Below are positions 1-6,377 of a stretch of 12,281 bases of DNA, in pieces. Under the pieces are notes generated by a model, which was not told where the DNA came from, searched no databases, and saw only the letters and a list, made by a program, of their open reading frames with translations. How positions within the stretch are numbered: position 1 is the stretch's first letter; every line of letters begins with the position of its first letter. Both the position numbers and the translations under genes were made by a program. Source of the stretch: Actinomycetota bacterium (GTDB lineage: Bacteria > Actinomycetota > Acidimicrobiia > Acidimicrobiales > Microtrichaceae); NCBI GenBank assembly GCA_009700815.1, contig WLLG01000031.1:1-12281 (forward strand). Direction: 5' to 3'.

Positions 1-2
1 AG

Positions 3-629
3 ACATGTGTTTCAATGCTCGAGGCAGAAGCCGAGGACTCGGCGATTGCAGCTCTCGAGGCGCTCGGCCCCGAGGCAAGTGCAGCGCTGATTGATCCATT
101 AGCGGCGCAGGTCGCTGATGCTTGGTCGGGGATTGATCCTGCATGGGTTCCAAGGACCCAGTCCAAGGCCGCAGCAGTGTTCGCTGACGGGGCTGTGGTC
201 TGTTCGGGAATCATCGATGTAGAGCTAGGGGGCCCGAGCGCAGGTGTGCCGGGGGTGATTGTCGAGGTGAAGTCAGGAAAGCCCGTGGCAGCACATCAGG
301 CAGAGGCCTATCTGTACGGTCTGTTACTAGCTTTGCGGGACGGCCTAGCTCCCGGCGCAGTCGCTCGTTGGTATCCCGGGTCAGAACTTGCTGCTGTAGT
401 CGTCAGCGAAGGTCTGCTTGCATCGGCCGCAGCGCGTTTAGAGCAAGCCATGTTGCGCTGGGCTGAGTTGCTTTGCGGAAGAACCCCGCAAGAATCCTCG
501 GGTCCTTGGTGTGGTTGGTGCCCGGATAACGAAGTGTGCCCGAGTAGGCGAGTCGACCGGAGCGCTCCGGCGGGCCCAGCGGGCGATCTGGAGTTCGAGG
601 CTGAGTTTGATCCGGAGCGCGACTGGTGA
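3..629 (+). CDS. RecB/Cas4-like PD-(D/E)XK nuclease, C-terminal part (5' end outside window)
   Basis: Probable DNA exonuclease of the RecB/Cas4 branch of the PD-(D/E)XK superfamily. Counting from the ATG at 15, the active-site elements appear in order: Asp68 in GIIDVEL, Glu84-Val-Lys86 in VEVKSG, and Gln95/Tyr99 in HQAEAYLYGL (QxxxY motif IV). They are followed by a C-terminal cysteine set C166-x2-C169-x5-C175 typical of a 4Fe-4S clasp. The fourth cluster Cys normally lies near the N-terminus. The frame stays open leftwards from the ATG to the window edge. The downstream paralogue has about 125 more residues before the equivalent Asp. I therefore infer that the gene starts upstream and that the ATG at 15 is internal. 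Cys154 is a less likely fourth ligand. The stop overlaps the next start by 4 bp, so the two proteins are probably made together, perhaps as a complex. Substrate and partner helicase are unknown. Confidence 0.8.
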   Translation, partial: TCVSMLEAEAEDSAIAALEALGPEASAALIDPLAAQVADAWSGIDPAWVPRTQSKAAAVFADGAVVCSGIIDVELGGPSAGVPGVIVEVKSGKPVAAHQAEAYLYGLLLALRDGLAPGAVARWYPGSELAAVVVSEGLLASAAARLEQAMLRWAELLCGRTPQESSGPWCGWCPDNEVCPSRRVDRSAPAGPAGDLEFEAEFDPERDW

Positions 630-1561
630 CGAGCGAGCCCGAACCCAGCAAGACCGAACCCAGCAAGATTGAACCCAGCACTCGTGAGGGGCGTGAAGCG
701 CTTGCCCGACTGGTCACTGAGCGCTTATGTGATTCTGTTGAGCAGTTACTGGGGGAGCAGTATCGAGTGGAGCCCGGGGTCCGTCCTAACTACTTCGTCG
801 ATGGCTTAGTTGTGGATGCATTTCGGGTGACTGAGCGGTGCCCTCGTAAGCTCGCCGGCCCATCTAGCGAATACCGCGACAGTGTGGCGATGTCCCGTCG
901 AAGGATTGGCCTGTTGGCAGTGCGTGAACTCGCAAATAGCGCGGGTACTTCGCAGCCCATGTTGGTTTCTACTGCTGTTCAACAGGTCATGGCTGACCCA
1001 ACGAACTGGCCGATGTCTCTGCGGGACTGGGTAGACAGTTTGGATCGGGCTGGGCAGGCAGCTGTTGGTGCTGCAGCGATTACCTGGGCCGAGTCAGCGC
1101 TTCGACTTGTTGGTCGGGACTCACGGGTGAAGTGGGCAGAGCCCTCGCAGAAGCCCAAGTGGAATGTGCCGGGTCGACTCGTGCAGCTTTCTGCTTCTGT
1201 GGATGCTGTCCTTGGCGGCGTTTCATCGGGCGAGAAACTGCTCATTTTGAGCGATGCCGTCCCAGGTCCTGCTGATCGACTTCGGGCTGGTTTCACTGCG
1301 TTAGTTCGTACCCTCGGCGCTCGACATGCGCCGCTCAGAGTCACAGTAGGTTCGCCGGCAACCGGATTGCTGCAACCAATTCCTGTGACACAAGAATTGT
1401 TAGAGCTTGCTGCGGATCGAGCCGTTGAGATGATTGGGTTGCTAGCCAATCCAGACTCGGCTGGCACGGTCGCCGGCAGATGGTGTGGCTACTGCCACTT
1501 GTTAGAGGACTGTGATGCGGGGCGAACTCAGCTAGCTGCAGGAGGGTCAGCAACGATGTAG
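626..1561 (+). CDS. RecB/Cas4-like protein with Fe-S cysteines but degenerate nuclease site
   Basis: A 311-residue paralogue of the preceding nuclease. It has Cys72 in ERCPRK near the N-terminus and C287-x2-C290-x5-C296 at the C-terminus, the same spacing as its neighbour and the usual arrangement of the AddB/Cas4 iron-sulphur clasp. Asp193 (SVDAVLGG) matches motif II. Where Glu-x-Lys should follow, the sequence reads KLLILSDAV, and no QxxxY motif is evident, so nuclease activity is probably lost. A structural or DNA-binding partner role is inferred. The start is GTG at 626, overlapping the upstream TGA, with GGAG at 614-617 as ribosome binding site 8 nt upstream. The N-terminus (residues 4-20) is a Pro/Ser/Glu/Lys-rich linker of EPSKx repeats. 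The 3' end overlaps the convergent thioesterase gene by 34 bp. Confidence 0.75.
   Translation: MTSEPEPSKTEPSKIEPSTREGREALARLVTERLCDSVEQLLGEQYRVEPGVRPNYFVDGLVVDAFRVTERCPRKLAGPSSEYRDSVAMSRRRIGLLAVRELANSAGTSQPMLVSTAVQQVMADPTNWPMSLRDWVDSLDRAGQAAVGAAAITWAESALRLVGRDSRVKWAEPSQKPKWNVPGRLVQLSASVDAVLGGVSSGEKLLILSDAVPGPADRLRAGFTALVRTLGARHAPLRVTVGSPATGLLQPIPVTQELLELAADRAVEMIGLLANPDSAGTVAGRWCGYCHLLEDCDAGRTQLAAGGSATM
641..685 (+). repeat. three tandem 15-bp units coding EPSKx
   Basis: Units at 641-655, 656-670 and 671-685 each start with GAACCCAGCA. The first two differ only in their last two bases, and the third diverges in its last five. They encode EPSKT, EPSKI and EPSTR, a charged flexible linker before the folded domain. 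The copy number is a likely site of slippage variation. Confidence 0.85.
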
Positions 1562-1998
1562 AGCAAGTGGCCTGTAGCAACCTTGACGGCAGTTGCGGTT
1601 CGAACCTCAACCTCGCAGAACACCACTTTGCGACCCCTCTTGGTGACCCAGCCCTCGGCCACGAGGTCCTCTTGACGGACAGTGTCAAGGTAGCGAACAG
1701 ACATCTCGATGGTAGAGAACGACCGCGGGTCGTCGTAGGCCGTACCAATTGCAGGAACCACGACTGTATCGATCAGGGTCGCAATAGCCCCAGCGTGCAT
1801 CAGACCCTGCGGCTGATTCAGTTCCTCGCGCCAAGGCAGACTCATGCGTGCGTAGTCCCGGCGGAGCTCCTCAACCTTGATCCCCACCACGTTGGGAAAG
1901 TACGTCTTATTCGGCCATGTCCCGTAATGCGACCATAACTCCTGAACGGACTGAGGGAGCAGGTCGAACTGATCGGCGCGCCAAGAGGTCATGCCCAA
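1528..1998 (-). CDS. PaaI-type hotdog-fold acyl-CoA thioesterase
   Basis: A 156-residue single-domain hotdog protein of the 4HBT/PaaI family, predicted to hydrolyse an acyl- or aryl-CoA thioester in the cytoplasm. The signature run is Asn61-Gln-Pro-Gln-Gly65-Leu-Met-His68-Ala-Gly70, then Asp77 in ATLIDT. His68-Ala-Gly replaces the usual His-Gly-Gly, and Asp77 is the expected catalytic carboxylate. The beta-strand pattern that follows (SVRYLDTV, LVAEGWVTKRGRKVVFCEVEV, ATGHLLYIV) is typical of the fold. Length is normal for the family. The start may be the ATG at 1998 or the one two codons later (1992); neither has a clear Shine-Dalgarno sequence. It is divergent from the FadA6-like thiolase at 2125, sharing a 126-bp intergenic region, so joint regulation with CoA metabolism is plausible. 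The substrate cannot be read from sequence. Confidence 0.88.
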   Translation of the reverse strand: MGMTSWRADQFDLLPQSVQELWSHYGTWPNKTYFPNVVGIKVEELRRDYARMSLPWREELNQPQGLMHAGAIATLIDTVVVPAIGTAYDDPRSFSTIEMSVRYLDTVRQEDLVAEGWVTKRGRKVVFCEVEVRTATAVKVATGHLLYIVADPPAAS

Positions 1999-2124
1999 AG
2001 TGTTGCATGTTCGCTGCCGCTAGTACGGTAGGAACGCGAGGAACAGGATTTCTCGACACGGCTACTGCTTGGACCGACCTTAGTCTTGTAGTAGTTCCCC
2101 ACCATTCTTACGGAGGCGCATTCC
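1999..2124. promoter_or_regulatory. divergent intergenic region with thiolase RBS
   Basis: This 126-bp region must hold the promoters of the divergent thioesterase and thiolase genes. GGAGG at 2112-2116, 8 nt before the thiolase ATG, is a strong ribosome binding site and fixes that start. I could not pick a convincing -35/-10 pair on either strand. Confidence 0.6.
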
Positions 2125-3273
2125 ATGGCTGAGGCATACATCATTGACACTGTTCGCACACCGGTTGGCCGTCGCGGAGGTGGCCTATCGCAAGTCCACT
2201 CAGCGGACCTCGGAGCGCATGTACTCACGGCTCTCGTAGAGCGAACAGGAATTGACCCCTCGCTAGTCGAGGATGTGGTCTTTGGTTGCCTCGATACCAT
2301 TGGATCTCAATCAGGTGACATTGCTCGAACCTGCTGGCTGGCCGCTGGTCTTCCCGAGGAAGTGCCCGGCACCACCGTTGATCGGCAGTGTGGGTCATCG
2401 CAGCAGGCAATTCATTTTGCCGCCCAAGGCGTGATGTCTGGCACCCAGGATTTGGTGGTTGCCGGTGGAGTGCAAAATATGTCGGCCATTCCCATCTCTT
2501 CTGCAATGTTGGTGGGTCAAGAGTTTGGTTTTGAGGATCCGTTCTCTGGCTCCGAGGGGTGGGTCAAGCGCTATGGCAACCTTCCGGTGGATCAGTTCTA
2601 CGGTGCCGAAATGATTGCCACAGATTTCGATATCACTCGGGAGCAGATGGAAGCCTTTGCCGTGCAGTCCCACGAGCGAGCGATTCTTGCACGCGCCGAG
2701 GGCCGCTTTGACTCGCAGATCACGCCATTTGGTGAGATCACTCAAGACGAGGGCCCACGTGAGCCGAACCTAGAAAAAATTCGTTCTCTGGCACCCTTGA
2801 CTGAGGGCGGCAGGATTACTGCTGCGCTCGCCTCTCAAATCTCTGACGGTGCAGCGGCCATGCTCGTGGCATCTGAGCGTGCTGTCGAGCAGTACGGCCT
2901 CAAGCCGCGTGCGCGTATTCATCACCTGTCAGTGCGTGGCGAAGACCCGATCCGCATGCTGTCTGCGCCGATTCCAGCAACCCGATATGCCCTTGCTAAG
3001 GCGGGTATGACCATGGATGACATTGACCTCGTCGAAATCAACGAAGCATTTGCACCTGTCGTTCTGGCTTGGGCCAAGGAACTTGATGTCGACTTAGCAA
3101 AGGTGAACGTCAACGGTGGGGCGATTGCACTCGGACACCCACTTGGCGCCACTGGTGCTCGATTGATGACGACCCTGCTGAATGAGCTTGAGCGCACTGG
3201 TGGCCGCTATGGGCTTCAAACCATGTGTGAGGGTGGCGGCCAAGCAAACGTCACCATCATCGAGCGGCTCTAG
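2125..3273 (+). CDS. fadA6: thiolase, FadA6-like acetyl-CoA acetyltransferase
   Basis: A 382-residue degradative-type thiolase that cleaves a 3-ketoacyl-CoA with CoA to release acetyl-CoA. The nucleophile Cys89 lies in VDRQCGSS. NEAF is at 306-309, His338 in GGAIALGHPLGATGAR, and the acid/base Cys368 in TMCEGGG, so the active site is complete. From memory, the blocks QCGSSQQAI, AGGVQNM-IPISSAM, IPATRYAL and GRYGLQTMCEGGG-ANVTIIERL are very close to M. tuberculosis FadA6 (Rv3556c), a thiolase of the steroid C/D-ring pathway. The symbol rests on that resemblance and is tentative; a general thiolase is the alternative. The start is fixed by GGAGG 8 nt upstream and by the normal MAEAYIIDTVRTP opening. 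The TAG stop shares a CTAG palindrome with the stop of the convergent sulfotransferase. Confidence 0.92.
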   Translation: MAEAYIIDTVRTPVGRRGGGLSQVHSADLGAHVLTALVERTGIDPSLVEDVVFGCLDTIGSQSGDIARTCWLAAGLPEEVPGTTVDRQCGSSQQAIHFAAQGVMSGTQDLVVAGGVQNMSAIPISSAMLVGQEFGFEDPFSGSEGWVKRYGNLPVDQFYGAEMIATDFDITREQMEAFAVQSHERAILARAEGRFDSQITPFGEITQDEGPREPNLEKIRSLAPLTEGGRITAALASQISDGAAAMLVASERAVEQYGLKPRARIHHLSVRGEDPIRMLSAPIPATRYALAKAGMTMDDIDLVEINEAFAPVVLAWAKELDVDLAKVNVNGGAIALGHPLGATGARLMTTLLNELERTGGRYGLQTMCEGGGQANVTIIERL

Positions 3274-4205
3274 AAGCTCTCGAATGAGCTGATTCCAAGC
3301 ACGGCACCGAGCCGTTTGAAAACCCGCTTACGACGAATGCTGCCCGGGTCTTTTAGTAGCTCCCGCCCATGGAAACTGGCCACAAGCCAGAGCCGCCGTA
3401 GCTTGCCGATCTCTCGGTGTTTCGTTGCTAGTTCGGGTTGGTAACCAAGGCGTGTCATAGGAGCAAAGCAGTATTCCTCGACTTCGCGCTGGCGATCTGC
3501 CGAAAGCGAGCCGCGCCATTTTTCTAGGCGCTTCGGATCTCCTGGGTGATCGGCGATGAGTTTCTTGATGGGCTCACAATCCAGACCTGTTTGTGAGAAT
3601 GCCCATTCAAGAGTCGGGCCTGGATCAGTGGCCATCTCGGTGAGGTCGACTACCAAGTAGCGCGGGTCCTCGCCGATTCGATTGAGCACCCAATCAGCGT
3701 GGGTAAGCCAATACGTGGCGCTGTACGGGATTGAGGTATCAAACTTGACCTCTTGAGAGGCAACAACTGCGCGTGGGTCTCTGGTGAGTACAACAAAGCG
3801 GGCCTCTGGCCAGAGCAGCAGTAAGTCTGGGGTGGTCTCAATGCGAAGCAACTTATTGCCCCAATGGGTAGTCGAGTCCAGTGAGCAAAAAATCGACTCG
3901 CAGATTGCAGCCCAGCCTGGCGCAGACTGATGTGCCTCCCATGCGGCTGAGAGCACCGAGGGCTGATCGAGCAGTCGGTACAACTCGGTGTTCATGGGGT
4001 CGTGGATCTGGCCTTGTAGCTCGGAAAAAAGTCTGAGCAGGTCTTCTTTACTGCTGAGATTGCCGAACTGCCGGTACAACTCGGCACCCTCGAGAGGGAG
4101 TTTGGATTCGAATCCCATCGACATGTCCGGGTGTGAGGCAATCAAGTCAAATGCCCAGCTCGTTCCACTTCGAGCAGTTCCGACGATGAAGAGAGGTGGG
4201 GGCAC
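3270..4205 (-). CDS. sulfotransferase family protein (PAPS-dependent)
   Basis: A 311-residue protein of the Sulfotransfer_3 type, predicted to move a sulfo group from PAPS to a hydroxyl or amine acceptor. The N-terminal FIVGTARSGTSW (6-17) is the 5'-phosphosulfate loop. VVLTRDPRAVVAS (138-150), with Arg142 and Ser150, is the 3'-phosphate-binding strand and helix. The C-terminal stretch EKWRGSL (228-234) through FAPMTRLGY (247-255) is the usual end of this family. Residues 260-311 form a basic tail (REIGKLRRLW, IRRKRVFKR). The start is GTG at 4205 with AGGAA about 5 nt upstream; the phosphosulfate loop at residues 6-17 fits this start. The acceptor is unknown. The gene is divergent from the small ORF at 4245 and the unknown gene after it, with 39 bp between. 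Confidence 0.9.
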   Translation of the reverse strand: MPPPLFIVGTARSGTSWAFDLIASHPDMSMGFESKLPLEGAELYRQFGNLSSKEDLLRLFSELQGQIHDPMNTELYRLLDQPSVLSAAWEAHQSAPGWAAICESIFCSLDSTTHWGNKLLRIETTPDLLLLWPEARFVVLTRDPRAVVASQEVKFDTSIPYSATYWLTHADWVLNRIGEDPRYLVVDLTEMATDPGPTLEWAFSQTGLDCEPIKKLIADHPGDPKRLEKWRGSLSADRQREVEEYCFAPMTRLGYQPELATKHREIGKLRRLWLVASFHGRELLKDPGSIRRKRVFKRLGAVLGISSFESF

Positions 4206-4244
4206 AGAGGTTCCTGAAGTGGGCGGTAGTGAACAGAGTGAGCA

Positions 4245-4409
4245 ATGACATTAGTTGTAAATGCTGAATTGGATGCTGACTCAGAAAATATTCAGGTTCG
4301 CTCAGCGGTGGCCGATACTTATGCAGCAACAGCTAACTCCTCGCACCGCTGTACCTCACACACTTATGTCGACTCTCGAACCCCTCCTCCCTTCTGCAGA
4401 GATCAGTGA
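4245..4409 (+). CDS. short ORF of 54 residues, doubtful; possible displaced N-terminus
   Basis: The ATG at 4245 opens a frame that ends at the TGA at 4407-4409 and overlaps the start of the next gene in another frame. Its first 30 residues (MTLVVNAELDADSENIQ, then VRSAVADTYAATA) have ordinary protein composition. The last 20 or so (Cys, His, Pro, Arg rich) do not. It may be the true start of the downstream protein with a frameshift between, a remnant of a deleted gene (acyl-CoA carboxyltransferases often open with an LDxxS motif), or chance. There is only a weak upstream GAGTGAG as a ribosome binding site. Confidence 0.25.
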   Translation: MTLVVNAELDADSENIQVRSAVADTYAATANSSHRCTSHTYVDSRTPPPFCRDQ

Positions 4410-5070
4410 CCCATCGGTCACTCGGCTCTTGCTGCGTAACGCTCACTCCGCCAGAGTGAGCACGCTCTTGCAGCGGGCCACTGCAGTCCGGCCGAGTATG
4501 TCGGTGATCCTGACGGGAACAGACCCTATAAACGATTCGCTCTTGAGCGCTGCTAGTACATGGCAGGCCACGGGAGCACGCCTTGAGCTGTTCGCTTTTG
4601 ATTCAACGGAACCTGCCATTGCAGGCCTGAGTCAAGAGCGGCTTCAGAGGTCCGATGTCGTGCATCAAGTCCTCAGCGAAGCTCCCGGAGGCCAACTTCT
4701 TGGGGTTGCCCGAGCCGTTGAAAAATCAGATCATGAGTTCGTGGTTCTCGCCTCGGCGCAGAGCGACTCGATGGGCTTCTTGGATCAGTGTTTGGCACAG
4801 ATGTGGATTGACGGAGCAGATGTTGCAGTGCTGCAGCTTGGCCAGCAGGATGCCTTCGCAGGCCCGCAGCCGATCGACGCGGCTACACAACTAGCCCGCT
4901 GGATTGCATCATCGGGCGCTCCCAGCGTGGAGCGGACAATCGTGATGCGCCGCTGGGTGGCTCGATGGATTTTCAACGAGATTGCTCGTGCAATTGACCC
5001 GGTTGCAGAGATTGCGGACCGAGCGCGGCTGCTCGGAATTGCTATTGCCGTGGTTGGCTCTCAGGAGTAG
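4366..5070 (+). CDS. protein of unknown function, possibly degenerate glycosyltransferase-A-like fold
   Basis: I do not recognise this family. From the ATG at 4366 it has 234 residues. The frame is open back to the ATG at 4261, adding 35 residues (Trp, Phe, Arg and Gln rich, starting MLNWMLTQKIFRF) that look unlike genuine coding sequence, so the start is uncertain. What can be seen: a strand-like MSVILTG; then LLGVARAVEKSDHEFVVLASAQSD followed by LDQCLAQMW and DGADVAVLQL. This is laid out like the middle of a family-2 glycosyltransferase but without a DxD motif. The C-terminus is a helical block rich in Arg/Trp/Glu (MRRWVARWIFNEIARAIDP). There is no signal peptide or clear membrane segment. 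It ends 8 nt before the KstR-like palindrome and precedes the acyl-CoA dehydrogenase in the same direction. Confidence applies to it being a gene, not to the fold. Confidence 0.65.
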   Translation: MSTLEPLLPSAEISDPSVTRLLLRNAHSARVSTLLQRATAVRPSMSVILTGTDPINDSLLSAASTWQATGARLELFAFDSTEPAIAGLSQERLQRSDVVHQVLSEAPGGQLLGVARAVEKSDHEFVVLASAQSDSMGFLDQCLAQMWIDGADVAVLQLGQQDAFAGPQPIDAATQLARWIASSGAPSVERTIVMRRWVARWIFNEIARAIDPVAEIADRARLLGIAIAVVGSQE

Positions 5071-5077
5071 CTCCGCC

Positions 5078-5099
5078 AAACTGGAACCTGTTCCAGTTT
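5078..5099. promoter_or_regulatory. KstR-like operator, perfect 22-nt palindrome
   Basis: The arms are AAACTGGAAC (5078-5087) and GTTCCAGTTT (5090-5099) around a central CT. The inner 14 nt, TGGAACCTGTTCCA (5082-5095), match every fixed base of the KstR consensus TnnAACnnGTTnnA known from mycobacteria and rhodococci. KstR is a TetR-family repressor of sterol degradation genes, released by a steroid CoA thioester. The site overlaps the expected -35 region of the acyl-CoA dehydrogenase promoter, as a repressor site should. The alternative is an intrinsic terminator for the preceding gene (9-bp stem, 4-nt loop, then TTTT). Confidence 0.7.
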
Positions 5100-5106
5100 T
5101 CTGACG

Positions 5107-5112
5107 TACTCT
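5107..5112 (+). promoter_or_regulatory. -10 element TACTCT of a probable leaderless transcript
   Basis: TACTCT fits the actinobacterial TAnnnT hexamer and lies at -12 to -7 if transcription begins at the G of the GTG start at 5119. The only Shine-Dalgarno-like bases (AGAGG) abut the start codon and could not work. A leaderless mRNA is the simplest reading. No good -35 is seen, which is common for such promoters; that region is occupied by the palindrome. Confidence 0.5.
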
Positions 5113-5118
5113 CAGAGG

Positions 5119-6348
5119 GTGGATTTCCAAGACTCTCCCGACCTCGCAGCCTTCCGAGAGGAAGTGCAAACGTTCCTATCCGCCAATGCCGAGTTGCGAC
5201 GTGGCGATGACCGAGATTGGTCTCGTAACGGTGCCGCAAACGATCCGACTCTTGCCGAGGACTATCGGAGGCGTTGTCATGCTTGGCAGAAGCTGCTGTT
5301 CGACTCGGGCTGGGCAGGGCTTACTTGGCCGACTCAGTTTGGAGGTCGCGGTTTAGGGGCAGCTCAGCAAATCATTTTTGGGCAGGAACTCGCCGCTTAT
5401 GACGCAACCTCTGGATTCTTAACTGCAGCGCAGGCCTTGGTCGGTCCCACGTTGATGCAGCACGGTTCTGCGGCTCAGCAAGAACGCTATTTGGCGCCCC
5501 TTCTCTCTGGAGAAGAATCTTGGTGTCAGCTCTTCTCTGAGCCGGGAGCGGGATCGGACTTGGCAGCACTTGCAACTCGGGCAGTTCTTGACGGGGACCA
5601 CTGGGTAGTCAACGGACAGAAGGTGTGGACCTCGAGTGCACAGCATGCAGATTTTGGAATTCTGATCGCCAGAACCAATCCTGAACTGCCAAAGCATGAA
5701 GGCCTGTCGTACTTCGTCCTCGATATGCGCTCCGCAGGGATCGAGGTTCGCCCGCTAATTCAAGCCCAGGGAGTGGCTCACTTCAACGAGGTGTTCTTCT
5801 CGGACCTTCGGATACCCGAAGCAAACTTGGTCGGCGAAGTCGGCGATGGTTGGAAAGTTGCCCGAACCACGCTGCGTAGCGAGAGTTCCATGATCTCCGG
5901 AGCGGGGCAGGCCACAAACTTTGCCGCCGTGCTCTCCACTGCCCGACGACTTGAGCGGACCGAGGACGCAGTCCTTCGCCAAGAACTCGCCAAAGTGTGG
6001 ACGAATGAGCAGGTGCTCAAATGGATGAGCTGGCGAACCCAAACCGCAGTGATGACGGGCCGTAGGGAGTTAGCTCTGCACGGGTCGCTACTCAAGAACT
6101 TCTTTACCCGTTCCCTCGCTCATCGAGTGAATTTGGCAGTTGAACTCGAAGGCCCCGAGGGGATGCTCTGGCATGATGCCGAAGGTGATGGGTTCTGGCA
6201 GTACCAGTGTCTGAATCAGTTTGCCTCGCGCATTGGCGGCGGCACCGAAGAGGTGCACCGAAATAACCTTGGTGAACAAGCCCTTGGCCTGCCTCGCGAA
6301 CCAGCCCTTGATCGTGACGTGCCATGGACGCAAACCAAGCGTTCCTAA
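5119..6348 (+). CDS. acyl-CoA dehydrogenase, FadE family
   Basis: A 409-residue FAD-dependent acyl-CoA dehydrogenase, introducing the alpha-beta double bond in an acyl-CoA. In order: N-terminal helical domain starting MDFQDSPDLAAFREEVQTFL; the FAD/substrate strand QLFSEPGAGSDLA (137-149); WTSSAQHADFGILIART (170-186); GLSYFVLDM; HFNEVFFSDLRIP (221-233); and the C-terminal signature SRIGGGTEEVHRN (370-382) before LGLPREP. Medium-chain enzymes have the catalytic Glu in IYEGT; here that position is Gly. Glu255, in TTLRSES, aligns with the Glu of the TLxxER motif that serves as base in isovaleryl-CoA-type and many actinobacterial FadE proteins. Its usual partner Arg is Ser here. Start GTG 5119 gives the normal N-terminus. 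The KstR-like site upstream suggests a steroid or other bulky acyl-CoA substrate (inference). It is followed 29 bp later by an SDR, probably co-transcribed. Confidence 0.92.
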   Translation: MDFQDSPDLAAFREEVQTFLSANAELRRGDDRDWSRNGAANDPTLAEDYRRRCHAWQKLLFDSGWAGLTWPTQFGGRGLGAAQQIIFGQELAAYDATSGFLTAAQALVGPTLMQHGSAAQQERYLAPLLSGEESWCQLFSEPGAGSDLAALATRAVLDGDHWVVNGQKVWTSSAQHADFGILIARTNPELPKHEGLSYFVLDMRSAGIEVRPLIQAQGVAHFNEVFFSDLRIPEANLVGEVGDGWKVARTTLRSESSMISGAGQATNFAAVLSTARRLERTEDAVLRQELAKVWTNEQVLKWMSWRTQTAVMTGRRELALHGSLLKNFFTRSLAHRVNLAVELEGPEGMLWHDAEGDGFWQYQCLNQFASRIGGGTEEVHRNNLGEQALGLPREPALDRDVPWTQTKRS

Positions 6349-6377
6349 CAACTGCAACCCACACAAGAGAGAATCAC

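Noticed and set aside
3..1561. Cas4-like proteins as part of a CRISPR adaptation module.
   Set aside because: No cas1/cas2, no repeat array and no other cas gene in the window; the clasp motif is shared by many repair nucleases.
2060..2095. Possible KstR2-type site (ACAAGACTAAG on the - strand) before the FadA6-like gene.
   Set aside because: Only one half matches AnCAAGnnCTTGnT; the second arm reads TAAG and the outer A is missing, so it is no better than chance.
5078..5104. Palindrome plus TTTT as an intrinsic terminator of the unknown gene.
   Set aside because: Not excluded, but the stem has few G-C pairs, the T run is only four, and the exact KstR core with correctly placed -10 and start codon favours an operator.
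6324..6377. SDR start at the earlier in-frame ATG inside the acyl-CoA dehydrogenase gene.
   Set aside because: It would add 18 residues (MDANQAFLTT and so on) absent from the SDR family; the ATG at 6378 directly precedes the standard LEGKTALVTG.
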